Source: Alphaproteobacteria bacterium UBA2784 (lineage in GTDB: Bacteria > Pseudomonadota > Alphaproteobacteria > Micropepsales > Micropepsaceae). Taken from it: a stretch of DNA of 16,512 nucleotides. A program made the translations under genes and the position numbers. The DNA lies in contig DEIC01000001.1 of assembly GCA_002352285.1 (NCBI GenBank), positions 1-16,512 of the forward strand. Reading direction: 5' to 3'. The notes beneath the pieces are model-generated. The model was not told where the DNA came from. It saw only the letters and a program-made list of their open reading frames with translations, and did no database searches. Positions 9,004 through 16,347 of the stretch are shown here, in pieces. Position 1 is the stretch's first letter, and each line of letters opens with the position of its first letter.

Positions 9004-9221
9004 CTCTCGCATGCACACATCTCATAGAGCCCATGATTTGCTTGAGATTTTTCCGCCTCCGCCCGCGCTGCTTGGCGCGGGGGAGGCCAGCGATGCCCTT
9101 GCATCGCGGGTGGGGGAAACTTGGCGAAAAGCAAGGGCCCCCACCCAGATCGCAAGAGCGATCTGACCTCCCCCGCAACAAGTTGCGGAGGAGGTGGAAG
9201 CAAGATGTGTGAATCCGAGAG
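9004..9221. mobile_element. MITE-like hairpin element, copy 2, with terminal inverted repeats and 12-bp target duplication
   Basis: The 218-bp non-coding element is bounded by imperfect 19-bp inverted repeats at 9004-9022 (CTCTCGCATGCACACATCT) and 9203-9221 (AGATGTGTGAATCCGAGAG), 17 of 19 matching. The 12-bp direct repeat CCTTTGATAAAA flanks it at 8992-9003 and 9222-9233, the scar expected from transposition. Inside it has a GC-rich arm (9056-9086), a 7-bp hairpin GCGATGC/GCATCGC (9090-9107), an outer stem GGGTGGGGG (9108-9116) / CCCCCACCC (9138-9146), a 7-bp hairpin AGATCGC/GCGATCT (9147-9164), and a long stem (9167-9194) shared almost exactly with copy 1. It encodes no transposase, so it must have been moved by an enzyme encoded elsewhere. 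Confidence 0.8.
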
Positions 9222-9233
9222 CCTTTGATAAAA
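9222..9233. repeat. Right 12-bp target-site duplication
   Basis: CCTTTGATAAAA here is identical to 8992-9003 and directly abuts the right inverted repeat of the 218-bp element. Confidence 0.75.
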
Positions 9234-9241
9234 GGGGTGAG

Positions 9242-9376
9242 CGGAGCGCAAGGGATTTGCTGGAGCAAAGCGACAGCAAGTCCGGTGGGGTTGCGAGCCG
9301 CTGTAATGCGCTCATCGATGGTGCCCCCCACCCGCGATGCAAGCGCATCGCTGGCCTCCCCCATTTTGAGGGAGGC
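9242..9376. repeat. Hairpin-rich element, copy 3, inverted and diverged or truncated
   Basis: In the opposite orientation to copies 1 and 2, this stretch keeps the same order of arms. There is a GCCTCCC (9354-9360) / GGGAGGC (9370-9376) stem and the hairpin GCGATGC/GCATCGC (9334-9351), whose stem is identical to copy 2. The outer stem is GGTGGGG (9284-9290) / CCCCACC (9326-9332). A 10-bp hairpin GGATTTGCTG (9253-9262) / CAGCAAGTCC (9274-9283) has one G-T pair. The conserved long stem of copies 1 and 2 is not recognisable. It starts close to the target duplication of copy 2, so that element inserted next to, or at the edge of, this one. Confidence 0.65.
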
Positions 9377-9459
9377 GAAAGGGTTCTCGCACTTGTGGGC
9401 AAAGCCCCCCAATTGATCGCCCCGCCAATAAATCCTACCCATGCATCCGCACACGCATG

Positions 9460-9546
9460 GGCCCCTTGGCGGAACTGGTAGACGCAGCAGACTTAAAATC
9501 TGCAACCTGCAAAGGTGTCCGGGTTCGAGTCCCGGAGGGGCCACCA
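9460..9546 (+). tRNA. tRNA-Leu, anticodon TAA
   Basis: This is an 87-base cloverleaf. The acceptor stem GGCCCCT (9460-9466) pairs with AGGGGCC (9536-9542), then comes discriminator A and an encoded CCA. The anticodon stem is GCAGA (9487-9491) / TCTGC (9499-9503) with loop CTTAAAA, so the anticodon TAA is at 9494-9496. The variable arm is long, as expected for leucine tRNAs, and the T arm is CCGGG-TTCGAGT-CCCGG. It reads UUA codons, which are rare in GC-rich genomes. Confidence 0.97.
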
Positions 9547-9572
9547 CGCGGCGCAGCGCAAGGGCAAACGCC

Positions 9573-10067
9573 ATGTCACTGGAAGACATCTATTTCATCG
9601 GCCAGACAATTGCGGTGGTCGCGATCTTTGCGTCGCTGGCCTATGTCGCCATCCAGACGCGCCAGAACGGCCGCCTGATGCGCGCCAAGGCGGCGTGGGA
9701 TGCGCAGATGTCTTTCATGGAGATCAACGAGCGCCTGGCCAGCGGCGATGCGATCAGCCAGCTGACGTTCAAGGTGCATGGCAACGAAGCCGGGCTCTCG
9801 CCCTACGAAAAATATCTCGTGCACCGTTTCATGCGCGGTGTGCTTCAGCGCACCGAGGCGCAGTTTGCGCTTTTCAATAACGGCATTCTGGATGCCGAGG
9901 TGTGGAGCCTGCGCCTGACTTACGTGAAAAGCCTGATGAACTATCCCGCCTTTGCCGAGATCTGGGAGGCGGAGAAAAAGAACTCGATGTTCACCCGCGC
10001 CTTCATCACCGAACTCGACAAAACCCCCGCCCACGAAACGCCTGTGTTCATGGGCGCGGGCGGGTGA
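9573..10067 (+). CDS. One-helix membrane protein of unknown function
   Basis: The product is 164 residues. The N-terminus MSLEDIYFIGQTIAVVAIFASLAYVAIQTRQN is one transmembrane helix (about 8-28) followed by a positively charged segment, so the remaining 130 residues probably face the cytoplasm. The soluble part is helical and rich in aromatic and charged residues (NERLASGDAISQL, YEKYLVHRFMRGVLQRTEAQFALF, then WSLRLTYVKSLMNYPAFAEIWE). I have seen this architecture (short helix plus RQN, then a helical domain) in many uncharacterised marine-bacterial proteins, but I cannot assign a role. AAGGG lies about 10 bases before the ATG. It starts 26 bases after tRNA-Leu and ends 78 bases before kup. 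Confidence 0.75.
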   Translation: MSLEDIYFIGQTIAVVAIFASLAYVAIQTRQNGRLMRAKAAWDAQMSFMEINERLASGDAISQLTFKVHGNEAGLSPYEKYLVHRFMRGVLQRTEAQFALFNNGILDAEVWSLRLTYVKSLMNYPAFAEIWEAEKKNSMFTRAFITELDKTPAHETPVFMGAGG

Positions 10068-10145
10068 TGGCAACCAAGAACCACATGGAATCTTTATGCA
10101 AGGTCGTGGCTTCGATAGCGCCAGGTTCATCCTGGAGCGGAAGTC

Positions 10146-12065
10146 ATGCAAGTGCACAATCCTGCATCGGCGACGGCTGGCAACGCGCGCCGCACAGCAC
10201 TGTTGACGATCGGTGCGATCGGCGTCGTTTACGGCGATATCGGGACTAGCCCTCTTTACGCTTACCGTGAGGCGCTGGCGCAATCGCTACCTCACGGTGT
10301 CGCTGAAGCTGACATTCTGGGCGTCCTGAGCCTGACACTGTGGGCGCTCATTCTCGTTGTGACGGTAAAGTACATCCTTTTCCTGATGCGGATGGACAAC
10401 AAGGGAGAAGGCGGCGTGCTTTCTCTCATGGCGCTCACACAATTCACTCTTCAGCGCTGGAAAGTTGTGACCATACTTGGCGCAGCCGGTGCAGCACTCT
10501 TCTACGGAGATGCAATATTGACGCCCGCCTTATCGGTGCTTTCCGCGGTCGAAGGACTGAAAACCGTGCCTGGCATTGGCAGCCACATGGACGAAAGCAC
10601 GGTGGTCGTCATCGCGCTGGTAATCCTCATCAGCCTGTTTGCCATACAGGGGCGCGGCACCGAGGGTGTGTCACGGATTTTCGGACCAGTTTGCGTGCTT
10701 TGGTTTCTTGCGATCGGCGCGGTTGGTGCCATCAACCTTGTCGAGGTGCCACATGCGCTTGCTGCCTTGAACCCAGAACATGCGATCTTGTTCTTGAGCA
10801 CAAACGGCATGACATCACTTAAGGTTCTTGGCGCTGTTTTCCTTACAGTCACAGGCGCTGAAGCGCTTACTGCCGACATGGGTCACTTTGGTCGCTTTCC
10901 CGTGAGGCTCGGCTGGCTGGCTCTCGTTTTGCCGGCGCTCTCATTGAACTATCTGGGCCAAGGCGCATTCACCTTGGCGAGTCTGGAGACGGCAACCGCT
11001 GCAGGTACGGTGCTGGAAGGGGGAGACTGGTTCTTTCTCATGGTTCCCGAATCTGTGCGGCTTGCGATGGTTGTGCTGGCGACATTCGCAACCATCATTG
11101 CAAGCCAGGCCGTAATTACAGGCGCCTTCTCCCTCACCAGGCAAGGTATTGCCCTGGGCTTTTTTCCAAGAATGCAGATACGGCAGACAAGCGAAGCGCA
11201 TGAAGGGCAGATTTACATTCCGGCGATCAACTGGCTTCTTCTTGCTGGCGTCGCCATTCTGATTATCTCGTTCCGGAATTCGTCAGCACTCGCGGCCGCG
11301 TATGGCATCGCTGTGTCGGGCACAATGATGATCACGACGTGCCTTGCATTCTTCGTCATGTGGAAGGTGTGGCGCTGGCATCCGTTGTGGGCGGCCACAC
11401 TTGCATTGCCATTCCTCCTGCTCGACGCCTTTTTCTTCGGCGCCAATATGCTCCGGTTGTTCGACGGCGGCTGGATGCCGCTGACATTGGCCTGTGCAGT
11501 CGGGGTGACTATCTATGTATGGAGAAAAGGGCGTGCATATATGGCGGCGGAAGTTCAGCGTGCGACCGTTTCAATGCAGGACATCGCGGATGCATTGGCT
11601 TCCCGCCCGCCATTGCGCGTGCCGGGCACTGCAGTGTTTCTGACGGCAGAGCCCGATGTTGCCCCTGTCGCACTTCTCCACAACCTCAAACACAATAAAG
11701 TGCTCCACGAGCGGAACGTCATTGCAACCGTGCGCGGCATCTCGACGCCCAGAGTGGACGCCGACAAGCGGCTGATCCTTGAGCCGATCGACACAAACTT
11801 CCAGCGCGCGACACTGAATTTCGGTTATATGGAGACGCCAGACGTGCCGTCGGGCCTCTTCGGCACGGGCGCGATAAAGTCAGATCTGGCAGGAGCATCT
11901 TTTTTTGTGGGCAGGCATATCCTCTCCATCAAACAGAATGTGGGTCTTCCGCTCTGGCAAGACCTGATATTTGTGTTTCTGCAGCGCAATGCATCTGATC
12001 CGAACGACTTCTTCCAGATACCACCCGGAAGAGTTGTCGAAATCGGCACACGCATGGAAATTTGA
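10146..12065 (+). CDS. kup: Kup-type potassium uptake permease
   Basis: The product is 639 residues (E. coli Kup is 622). It has the family signature GDIGTSPLY (30-38) in the first transmembrane helix and YGDAILTPALSVLSAVEG near residue 120. About twelve hydrophobic helices run to about residue 460, followed by a soluble C-terminal domain (from about 470). Kup imports potassium with protons across the inner membrane and matters under low potassium or acid conditions. A GGAG/GGAAG stretch precedes the ATG. The stop codon is 36 bases before the preferred kdpD start, and the two regulatory genes follow without a gap, which is the strongest clue to its regulation. Codon third positions carry more A/T than in ptrB or map, which suggests a different origin or different selection. 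Confidence 0.96.
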   Translation: MQVHNPASATAGNARRTALLTIGAIGVVYGDIGTSPLYAYREALAQSLPHGVAEADILGVLSLTLWALILVVTVKYILFLMRMDNKGEGGVLSLMALTQFTLQRWKVVTILGAAGAALFYGDAILTPALSVLSAVEGLKTVPGIGSHMDESTVVVIALVILISLFAIQGRGTEGVSRIFGPVCVLWFLAIGAVGAINLVEVPHALAALNPEHAILFLSTNGMTSLKVLGAVFLTVTGAEALTADMGHFGRFPVRLGWLALVLPALSLNYLGQGAFTLASLETATAAGTVLEGGDWFFLMVPESVRLAMVVLATFATIIASQAVITGAFSLTRQGIALGFFPRMQIRQTSEAHEGQIYIPAINWLLLAGVAILIISFRNSSALAAAYGIAVSGTMMITTCLAFFVMWKVWRWHPLWAATLALPFLLLDAFFFGANMLRLFDGGWMPLTLACAVGVTIYVWRKGRAYMAAEVQRATVSMQDIADALASRPPLRVPGTAVFLTAEPDVAPVALLHNLKHNKVLHERNVIATVRGISTPRVDADKRLILEPIDTNFQRATLNFGYMETPDVPSGLFGTGAIKSDLAGASFFVGRHILSIKQNVGLPLWQDLIFVFLQRNASDPNDFFQIPPGRVVEIGTRMEI

Positions 12066-12100
12066 CGCACCGGCGGGAACCCGTGAGAATCCGGAACAGA

Positions 12101-13549
12101 ATGAGCACAGCAAGAAACCCTTCAGCACGTGCGGTTCCGGTGTTGTGGCTCATTGCCGAGGTGGCTGCTACACTGGTTCTGACCGGCCTGTTGTCAGCAG
12201 GACTGCAACGCTGGCTGTCGACCGCAAATCTTGCGTTTCTGTTCCTGATGGCTGTTTCGATCATGGCGGCACGGCGAGGTCTTGCCGGCGGCTTGACGAC
12301 AGCTGTGCTGGCAACGCTCACATTCAATTACTTTTTCATTCCACCGACCTTCACGCTTGAGGTCGCGCATCCAGACAACCTCTTCACCTTGCTGGCGCTC
12401 GTGCTGACGGCGATTGTCTTCAGTCACTTGGCTGCCCGATTGAGAACCCAGGCACGGCAGGCAGAGTTCGATAGTGAAGGAAACATCTGGCTTGCACAGT
12501 TTGCCAGTCAGTTGGCAGACTGCCGTGACAGCGGCGCAGTTCACGCCCTTGTTGAGACGGCCCTGGCGAGATGGAGTGACGCCGAGGTCAAGTTGCTCGA
12601 CCCGGCCCAGGAAGAGGGCGAGACAGCACTAGAGACTGCGGCAATGAGGTGGGCGGTTGCTCATGGTGTTCCGGCGGGCAGAGGCGCCGATGTATTGGCA
12701 GGTGCCGATTCTCTCTACTTGCTCTTGAGCGGGGCAGAGCATCCGCTTGTCGCGCGTTTTCACCGCCGCGATGAAGCTGTTCCGCTACCGCGGGAAAAGT
12801 TCAGCTTTGCAGAAAAGGCGTTGGCACGCAGCGGTATTGCGTTAAATCGCGCTACAATTGAAAGGGCCAAAGAGCGTGAAGCTGTGCGGGAAGCCATTCT
12901 TGCATCGATTGGGCACGATCTGCGCACGCCGCTGACCTCGATCTTGGCCGGACTTGCTTCCTTGCCTGACGATCCAGGCGGCATCGTCACGGCAACGCGA
13001 ACTCAGGCGGCGGAGCTGGAGATGTTGATTTCAAATCTCCTGGAACTTGCACGCCTCAGGACAGAGCTCGGAGCAGTAGAGCTTGAAGCAACTGATCTCA
13101 CCGACTCGATTGATTCAGCGGTCCGTTACATGGCCAGCCGACTGACCCGGCACCGTCTTGCGATCAATATCGCCCCAGACCTTCCCATGGTGAACTCTGA
13201 TCCGAGAATGCTCCATCACATCCTTCTCAACTTGCTCGACAATGCCGCAAAGTTCAGCGCACCCGGAACCTTGATCGAAGTAAGCGCGACGGGGGCCAAT
13301 TGGGGCACAATCATAACCGTCAGCGATGAAGGTCGCGGCCTTCCCGACAGCCACGGCAATAGACTGCCGCGCCGTTCCAAAGAGGAAAGCGCTCATGGCA
13401 GCGGTCTGGGAATGGCTGTCATTGATGGATTTGCCCGCGCATTGGGGGTGACGGTAACAGCCACCAACCGCGCAGGCGGGGGGGCCGGAAGTGCATTTAG
13501 CGTCTGCTTCCCGCCGAACCTGATTTGCAGCACGTCTCGTGCCCAATGA
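12101..13549 (+). CDS. kdpD: KdpD-type sensor histidine kinase lacking the N-terminal KdpD/USP sensor domains
   Basis: The product is 482 residues from the ATG at 12101. Four transmembrane helices of the DUF4118 type lie at about 13-112 (with FNYFFIPPTFTLEV at 75-88, a KdpD hallmark), then a GAF-like region (about 130-250). The dimerisation/phosphotransfer box SIGHDLRTPLTSI has H272. The ATPase domain has N377/N381 in the N-box (LLNLLDNAAKFS), DEGRGLP (409-415) and GSGLGMAV (433-440). E. coli KdpD is 894 residues; the roughly 400-residue cytosolic front half (KdpD domain plus universal-stress-protein domain) is missing. In-frame GTG 12083 and TTG 12062 (overlapping the kup stop) are alternative starts and would not restore it. 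The stop overlaps kdpE by ATGA. Confidence 0.9.
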   Translation: MSTARNPSARAVPVLWLIAEVAATLVLTGLLSAGLQRWLSTANLAFLFLMAVSIMAARRGLAGGLTTAVLATLTFNYFFIPPTFTLEVAHPDNLFTLLALVLTAIVFSHLAARLRTQARQAEFDSEGNIWLAQFASQLADCRDSGAVHALVETALARWSDAEVKLLDPAQEEGETALETAAMRWAVAHGVPAGRGADVLAGADSLYLLLSGAEHPLVARFHRRDEAVPLPREKFSFAEKALARSGIALNRATIERAKEREAVREAILASIGHDLRTPLTSILAGLASLPDDPGGIVTATRTQAAELEMLISNLLELARLRTELGAVELEATDLTDSIDSAVRYMASRLTRHRLAINIAPDLPMVNSDPRMLHHILLNLLDNAAKFSAPGTLIEVSATGANWGTIITVSDEGRGLPDSHGNRLPRRSKEESAHGSGLGMAVIDGFARALGVTVTATNRAGGGAGSAFSVCFPPNLICSTSRAQ

Positions 13550-14238
13550 CCGAAAGAACACAAATACTCGTTATCGATGATGAGCTGTTGATCAGGCGGA
13601 TGGTTGGCATGGCACTCGGGCGGGCAGGTTTTGCGCCCCTCGAAGCGGAGAATGCAACACGTGCGCTTGCACAGCTTCAGATGCACCATCCTGCTGCAGC
13701 CATCGTCGATCTGAGTTTGCCTGACATGGATGGTCTTGACCTCGTAACCGAGCTGGCCCGCAGAGGCGGCATCGCCATCATCGTGCTTTCAGCTCGCGAT
13801 GCCACAAGCCAGAAAATTGCAGCACTCGATCGGGGCGCAGATGACTTCGTGTCAAAGCCATTCGACTCGGGAGAGTTGTTGGCAAGGCTTCGCTCATCCC
13901 TGCGACGGCTGGAAAGGGTTCCGGCAGCAGGGGGGCGCATTGAAGCCGGCCGTATCGTCATTGATGAGACCGGCCATGTGGTCAGCAAGGATGGACGTGA
14001 AGTCCATCTGACTCCACGCGAATTCGCACTGCTGGTTGAATTGGCGCGTCAGCCCGGTCGCGTCGTCACGCACGCACATTTGCTGCGCAAGGTCTGGGGG
14101 CCGTCTCACGTTAATGACATCGAGTATTTGCGCGTGGCCGCCCGCAGCCTGCGCCAGAAGCTCGAAGATGATCCCTCGCGCCCCGCTCTGCTGCGCAACG
14201 AACCGGGCGTTGGCTATCGCCTGATTGCGGGAACCTGA
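13546..14238 (+). CDS. kdpE: KdpE-type response regulator (OmpR/PhoB family)
   Basis: The product is 230 residues. The receiver domain (about 5-115) has the acidic pocket D11/D12, phospho-acceptor D55 (IVDLSLPDMDG), S82 and K104 (FVSKPF). The winged-helix DNA-binding domain (about 135-230) contains LTPREFALLVELARQPGRVV and HVNDIEYLRVAARSLRQKLE, typical of KdpE. The ATG at 13546 overlaps the kdpD stop, so kinase and regulator are coupled. KdpE normally activates kdpFABC; here kup is the only potassium transporter in the operon, so autoregulation of kup is the natural inference. The stop is 7 bases from the end of a convergent gene remnant. Confidence 0.94.
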   Translation: MTERTQILVIDDELLIRRMVGMALGRAGFAPLEAENATRALAQLQMHHPAAAIVDLSLPDMDGLDLVTELARRGGIAIIVLSARDATSQKIAALDRGADDFVSKPFDSGELLARLRSSLRRLERVPAAGGRIEAGRIVIDETGHVVSKDGREVHLTPREFALLVELARQPGRVVTHAHLLRKVWGPSHVNDIEYLRVAARSLRQKLEDDPSRPALLRNEPGVGYRLIAGT

Positions 14239-14245
14239 CGCAGAC

Positions 14246-14410
14246 TCACCTCAACCGCTGGCTCGCAAATGTCACCGCGCCAACCACAAGCAGCCCGAAC
14301 ACGGTGAGCGAGAAGAAGGGCGAGAACCACGCATTGTCCCACACCGCAATCGCGGTGGGAGTGGTGGCGCCGATGCGTTCGGGCTTGCCATCCTCCAGCG
14401 CGTCTGAGTT
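14246..14410 (-). pseudogene. 3' remnant of a membrane-anchored protein gene
   Basis: Reading the minus strand, an open frame of about 55 codons ends at a TGA (14248-14246). It encodes ...PERIGATTPTAIAVW, then a hydrophobic segment SPFFSLTVFGLLVVGAVTF and the end ASQRLR. This looks like the C-terminal membrane anchor of a larger protein. No ATG is in frame. The frame closes with a stop at 14435-14437, and the sequence between there and about 14410 does not look coding. The last nine residues VTFASQRLR recur at the right edge of the window. I cannot name the parent family. Confidence 0.6.
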
Positions 14411-14488
14411 CGTGGATGCAGGTGGGTGGGGACGTCATCCCGTGAAGAGCAACTTGGGCCGTCGAGGCCAATGTGGTAGTGTTCCCCC

Positions 14489-14704
14489 ATGAACCTCTCC
14501 GCTCACCCGCGCATCTCGCGCAATCCGGCTATCATGATGGGCAAGCCCGTCATTGCGGGCACGCGCGTAACAGTCGAAGCAGTGCTGGAGCAGTTTGCAG
14601 CGGGCGCAAGCCTTGCGTGGGTGCTGGAAGCCTATCCGCAGCTGAATGAAGAAGATGTCCGCGCGGCAATGGCTTTTACCGTTCTGGGCGCTGCAGGAGA
14701 ATAA
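14489..14704 (+). CDS. DUF433 family protein (antitoxin-like), apparently without toxin partner
   Basis: The product is 71 residues with the DUF433 pattern: HPRISRNPAIMMGKPVIAGTRVTVEAVLEQFAAGAS, then VLEAYPQLNEEDVRAAM. These small helical DNA-binding-like proteins usually precede a DUF5615 (PIN-like/Mut7-C) toxin gene. Here the next 40 bases lead straight into the end of the convergent hipA, with no toxin frame. No clear ribosome-binding site is seen before the ATG. Family confidence is high; the antitoxin role is inferred from the family's usual context. Confidence 0.85.
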   Translation: MNLSAHPRISRNPAIMMGKPVIAGTRVTVEAVLEQFAAGASLAWVLEAYPQLNEEDVRAAMAFTVLGAAGE

Positions 14705-14747
14705 GCTGCTTTCAGTCGGCAGCGGGCAACACCCCTCCCGTCTTCTG

Positions 14748-16076
14748 TTACGTCGCGCCTAGCGCAGTCTTCAACAGGGGAAGGCGATCACGCATTCCTT
14801 TCTCGATTGACACGCACAACGCTTTCGGGAAGCCCGGAGGCATGCGGTCGCGGGCCTGTTTGAGCGCAAAATCTGCATCAGTGAGGATTTCATTGACTGC
14901 ATTCTGGAACGGCTCTCTGCCCATTCCCGCTTGTCTTGCGGTTTCGGCAAAATGGAGACCGTGAATGCGTGGAATGCTGTATTCACGGCCTTCGCCGACA
15001 CACATTGCCATTTTGTACTTGTTGCGCGGAATCCGCTTGGCATCGAACGCGGGTTGTACGCTGAGCACATCGTAGAAGGGCGTAAGTTCAAAGCGTCCCC
15101 CGGGGCGGAGAAAAATGCTGAAATTCTTTGCGTGTCCGTCTGTTGCGCCGATCAGCCAGAAGATCATCTGGCACTTGATGAAAGCTGATTGATCCCGGGC
15201 AGGATCGTCACTTCCCTGAAGCAGCTTGAGAATGTCGACGATGCCGGGACCTTGCTGGTTCTGATATTTGCGGGTCGAGGGAACCGAAAGAGCCTGACAG
15301 CAATCTTCCTGTGGCAGGCGGAGTATCCTGTCGGTTCCGCGCCACATTCGGTCAAAGCGCTCGACGACTAGCACTCTGCGTGCACCGAATGTTGTCATTT
15401 CGGTTTTTGCGACTTTGAGCCCGAAGCACCCGAGAAGCGTCAGGCAGAAATGTTCGTTTTCGACGCTGTCTGAAAGGTCAATCATGCCGAACGGCGTCGG
15501 GATCGTACCGATCTGCGGCTTCAGAATGTGCGTGGTTGGTGTCGCACCAAGGGGGTGCAGCCATTTGCCCTTGCGCCGGAGGAGGGCAGTCTTTTCCTGT
15601 GCCCCCGCGATGGATATCCTGAACCCTTGCACAGGATCGATGCCAAGTGGCGCGCGCGCAAGGTTTGCAAGCGTCGCTTCTATCGCATCGTCGCTGACGC
15701 GCCTTCCGGAGACAGGCGCGAGGGCGTCAATGGTGACGCCCTCTGGTACGAACTGCATGGCCCCGACACAGTCGCGGCCAATCTGTTCCAGCAAGCTGAA
15801 TGTGTCAGTGCCGCCTGCGCCTGTCTTCTCGGCTACAATGCGGCGCACATCCGGGTTGTCGGGCAGAATGTTGTCGAACACAGCTTCCACCACGGCACCG
15901 CGAAAGGGTTCAGGTCGCGGCGGAAGGGAAAGTGACACTGGAAACCGTTGCGGCCAGATCAACCAGCTGTCATCGTAGCGGAATGTGATCGCCCCCCCCG
16001 CTTCCTTCGCCAGTTCCCCGGCAAGACGATTGTTGATAAGCACCTTTAGTGGCGCGTGTGACTTGCGCCTGCCCAT
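14748..16076 (-). CDS. hipA: HipA-type serine/threonine kinase toxin
   Basis: The product is 442 residues (E. coli HipA is 440), and the motifs are close to the E. coli protein. These are GFRISIAGAQEKTALL with S155 at the position of the autophosphorylated Ser150, THILKPQ with nucleotide-binding K186, the catalytic loop GATDGHAKNFS with D313 and N318, and the metal-binding D336 in LTPFYD. HipA phosphorylates glutamyl-tRNA synthetase (GltX) and induces dormancy; with this degree of motif match the same target is plausible but inferred. All key residues are present, so it should be active. Its ATG overlaps the hipB stop (TAATG), so antitoxin and toxin are coupled. Confidence 0.95.
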   Translation of the reverse strand: MGRRKSHAPLKVLINNRLAGELAKEAGGAITFRYDDSWLIWPQRFPVSLSLPPRPEPFRGAVVEAVFDNILPDNPDVRRIVAEKTGAGGTDTFSLLEQIGRDCVGAMQFVPEGVTIDALAPVSGRRVSDDAIEATLANLARAPLGIDPVQGFRISIAGAQEKTALLRRKGKWLHPLGATPTTHILKPQIGTIPTPFGMIDLSDSVENEHFCLTLLGCFGLKVAKTEMTTFGARRVLVVERFDRMWRGTDRILRLPQEDCCQALSVPSTRKYQNQQGPGIVDILKLLQGSDDPARDQSAFIKCQMIFWLIGATDGHAKNFSIFLRPGGRFELTPFYDVLSVQPAFDAKRIPRNKYKMAMCVGEGREYSIPRIHGLHFAETARQAGMGREPFQNAVNEILTDADFALKQARDRMPPGFPKALCVSIEKGMRDRLPLLKTALGAT

Positions 16077-16327
16077 TAGAAGATGCCGTCAATGTCTGAC
16101 ACCGAACTCTTTGTGCGTTGGCTGACACTCAGTTCGAGGTCAAGAGCTGCAAGGAGGGCGAGTAGAACGCCGAGTTTGGCGCTTTCATATCCACTCTCGA
16201 TGCGCGAAATCTTTTCCTGGCGTTGCCCCGAGAGCCTGGCCAGATCTGACTGGCTCAGCCCCTTTGCCTTTCGCTGCCGCTGGATGGCTTGCCCCAGTTG
16301 CCCGGGGGATCGTGCAATCGTGTTCAT
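16076..16327 (-). CDS. hipB: HipB-type antitoxin, Xre/HTH_3 DNA-binding protein
   Basis: The product is 83 residues from the ATG at 16327 (85 from an in-frame ATG at 16333). I prefer 16327 because GGAG then sits eight bases upstream; for 16333 it is only two. Residues about 8-65 are a Cro/C1-type helix-turn-helix (LGQAIQRQRKAKGLSQSDLARLSG, then EKISRIESGYESAKLGVLLALLAALDLEL). A flexible C-terminal tail (SVSDIDGIF) follows. HipB neutralises HipA and represses its own operon by binding palindromes upstream; a matching operator array is visible just before the gene. Confidence 0.93.
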   Translation of the reverse strand: MNTIARSPGQLGQAIQRQRKAKGLSQSDLARLSGQRQEKISRIESGYESAKLGVLLALLAALDLELSVSQRTKSSVSDIDGIF

Positions 16328-16347
16328 GAGCATGGCTCCGCATATGC

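Noticed and set aside
9460..9546. tRNA-Leu as a phage or island attachment site
   Set aside because: No duplicate of the tRNA 3' end and no integrase gene were found in the window.
8576..9589. 337-codon minus-strand frame across the hairpin elements and tRNA
   Set aside because: It runs through the tRNA, two repeat copies and the secreted-protein gene; no domain, low-complexity Arg/Pro/Cys composition.
12062..12100. TTG 12062 (overlapping the kup stop) as the kdpD start
   Set aside because: No well-placed ribosome site; ATG 12101 (GGAAC four bases upstream) or GTG 12083 is more plausible.
14272..14490. Two small frames between kdpE and the DUF433 gene
   Set aside because: They lie out of frame with the recognisable hydrophobic remnant, have shuffled low-complexity composition and no ribosome site.
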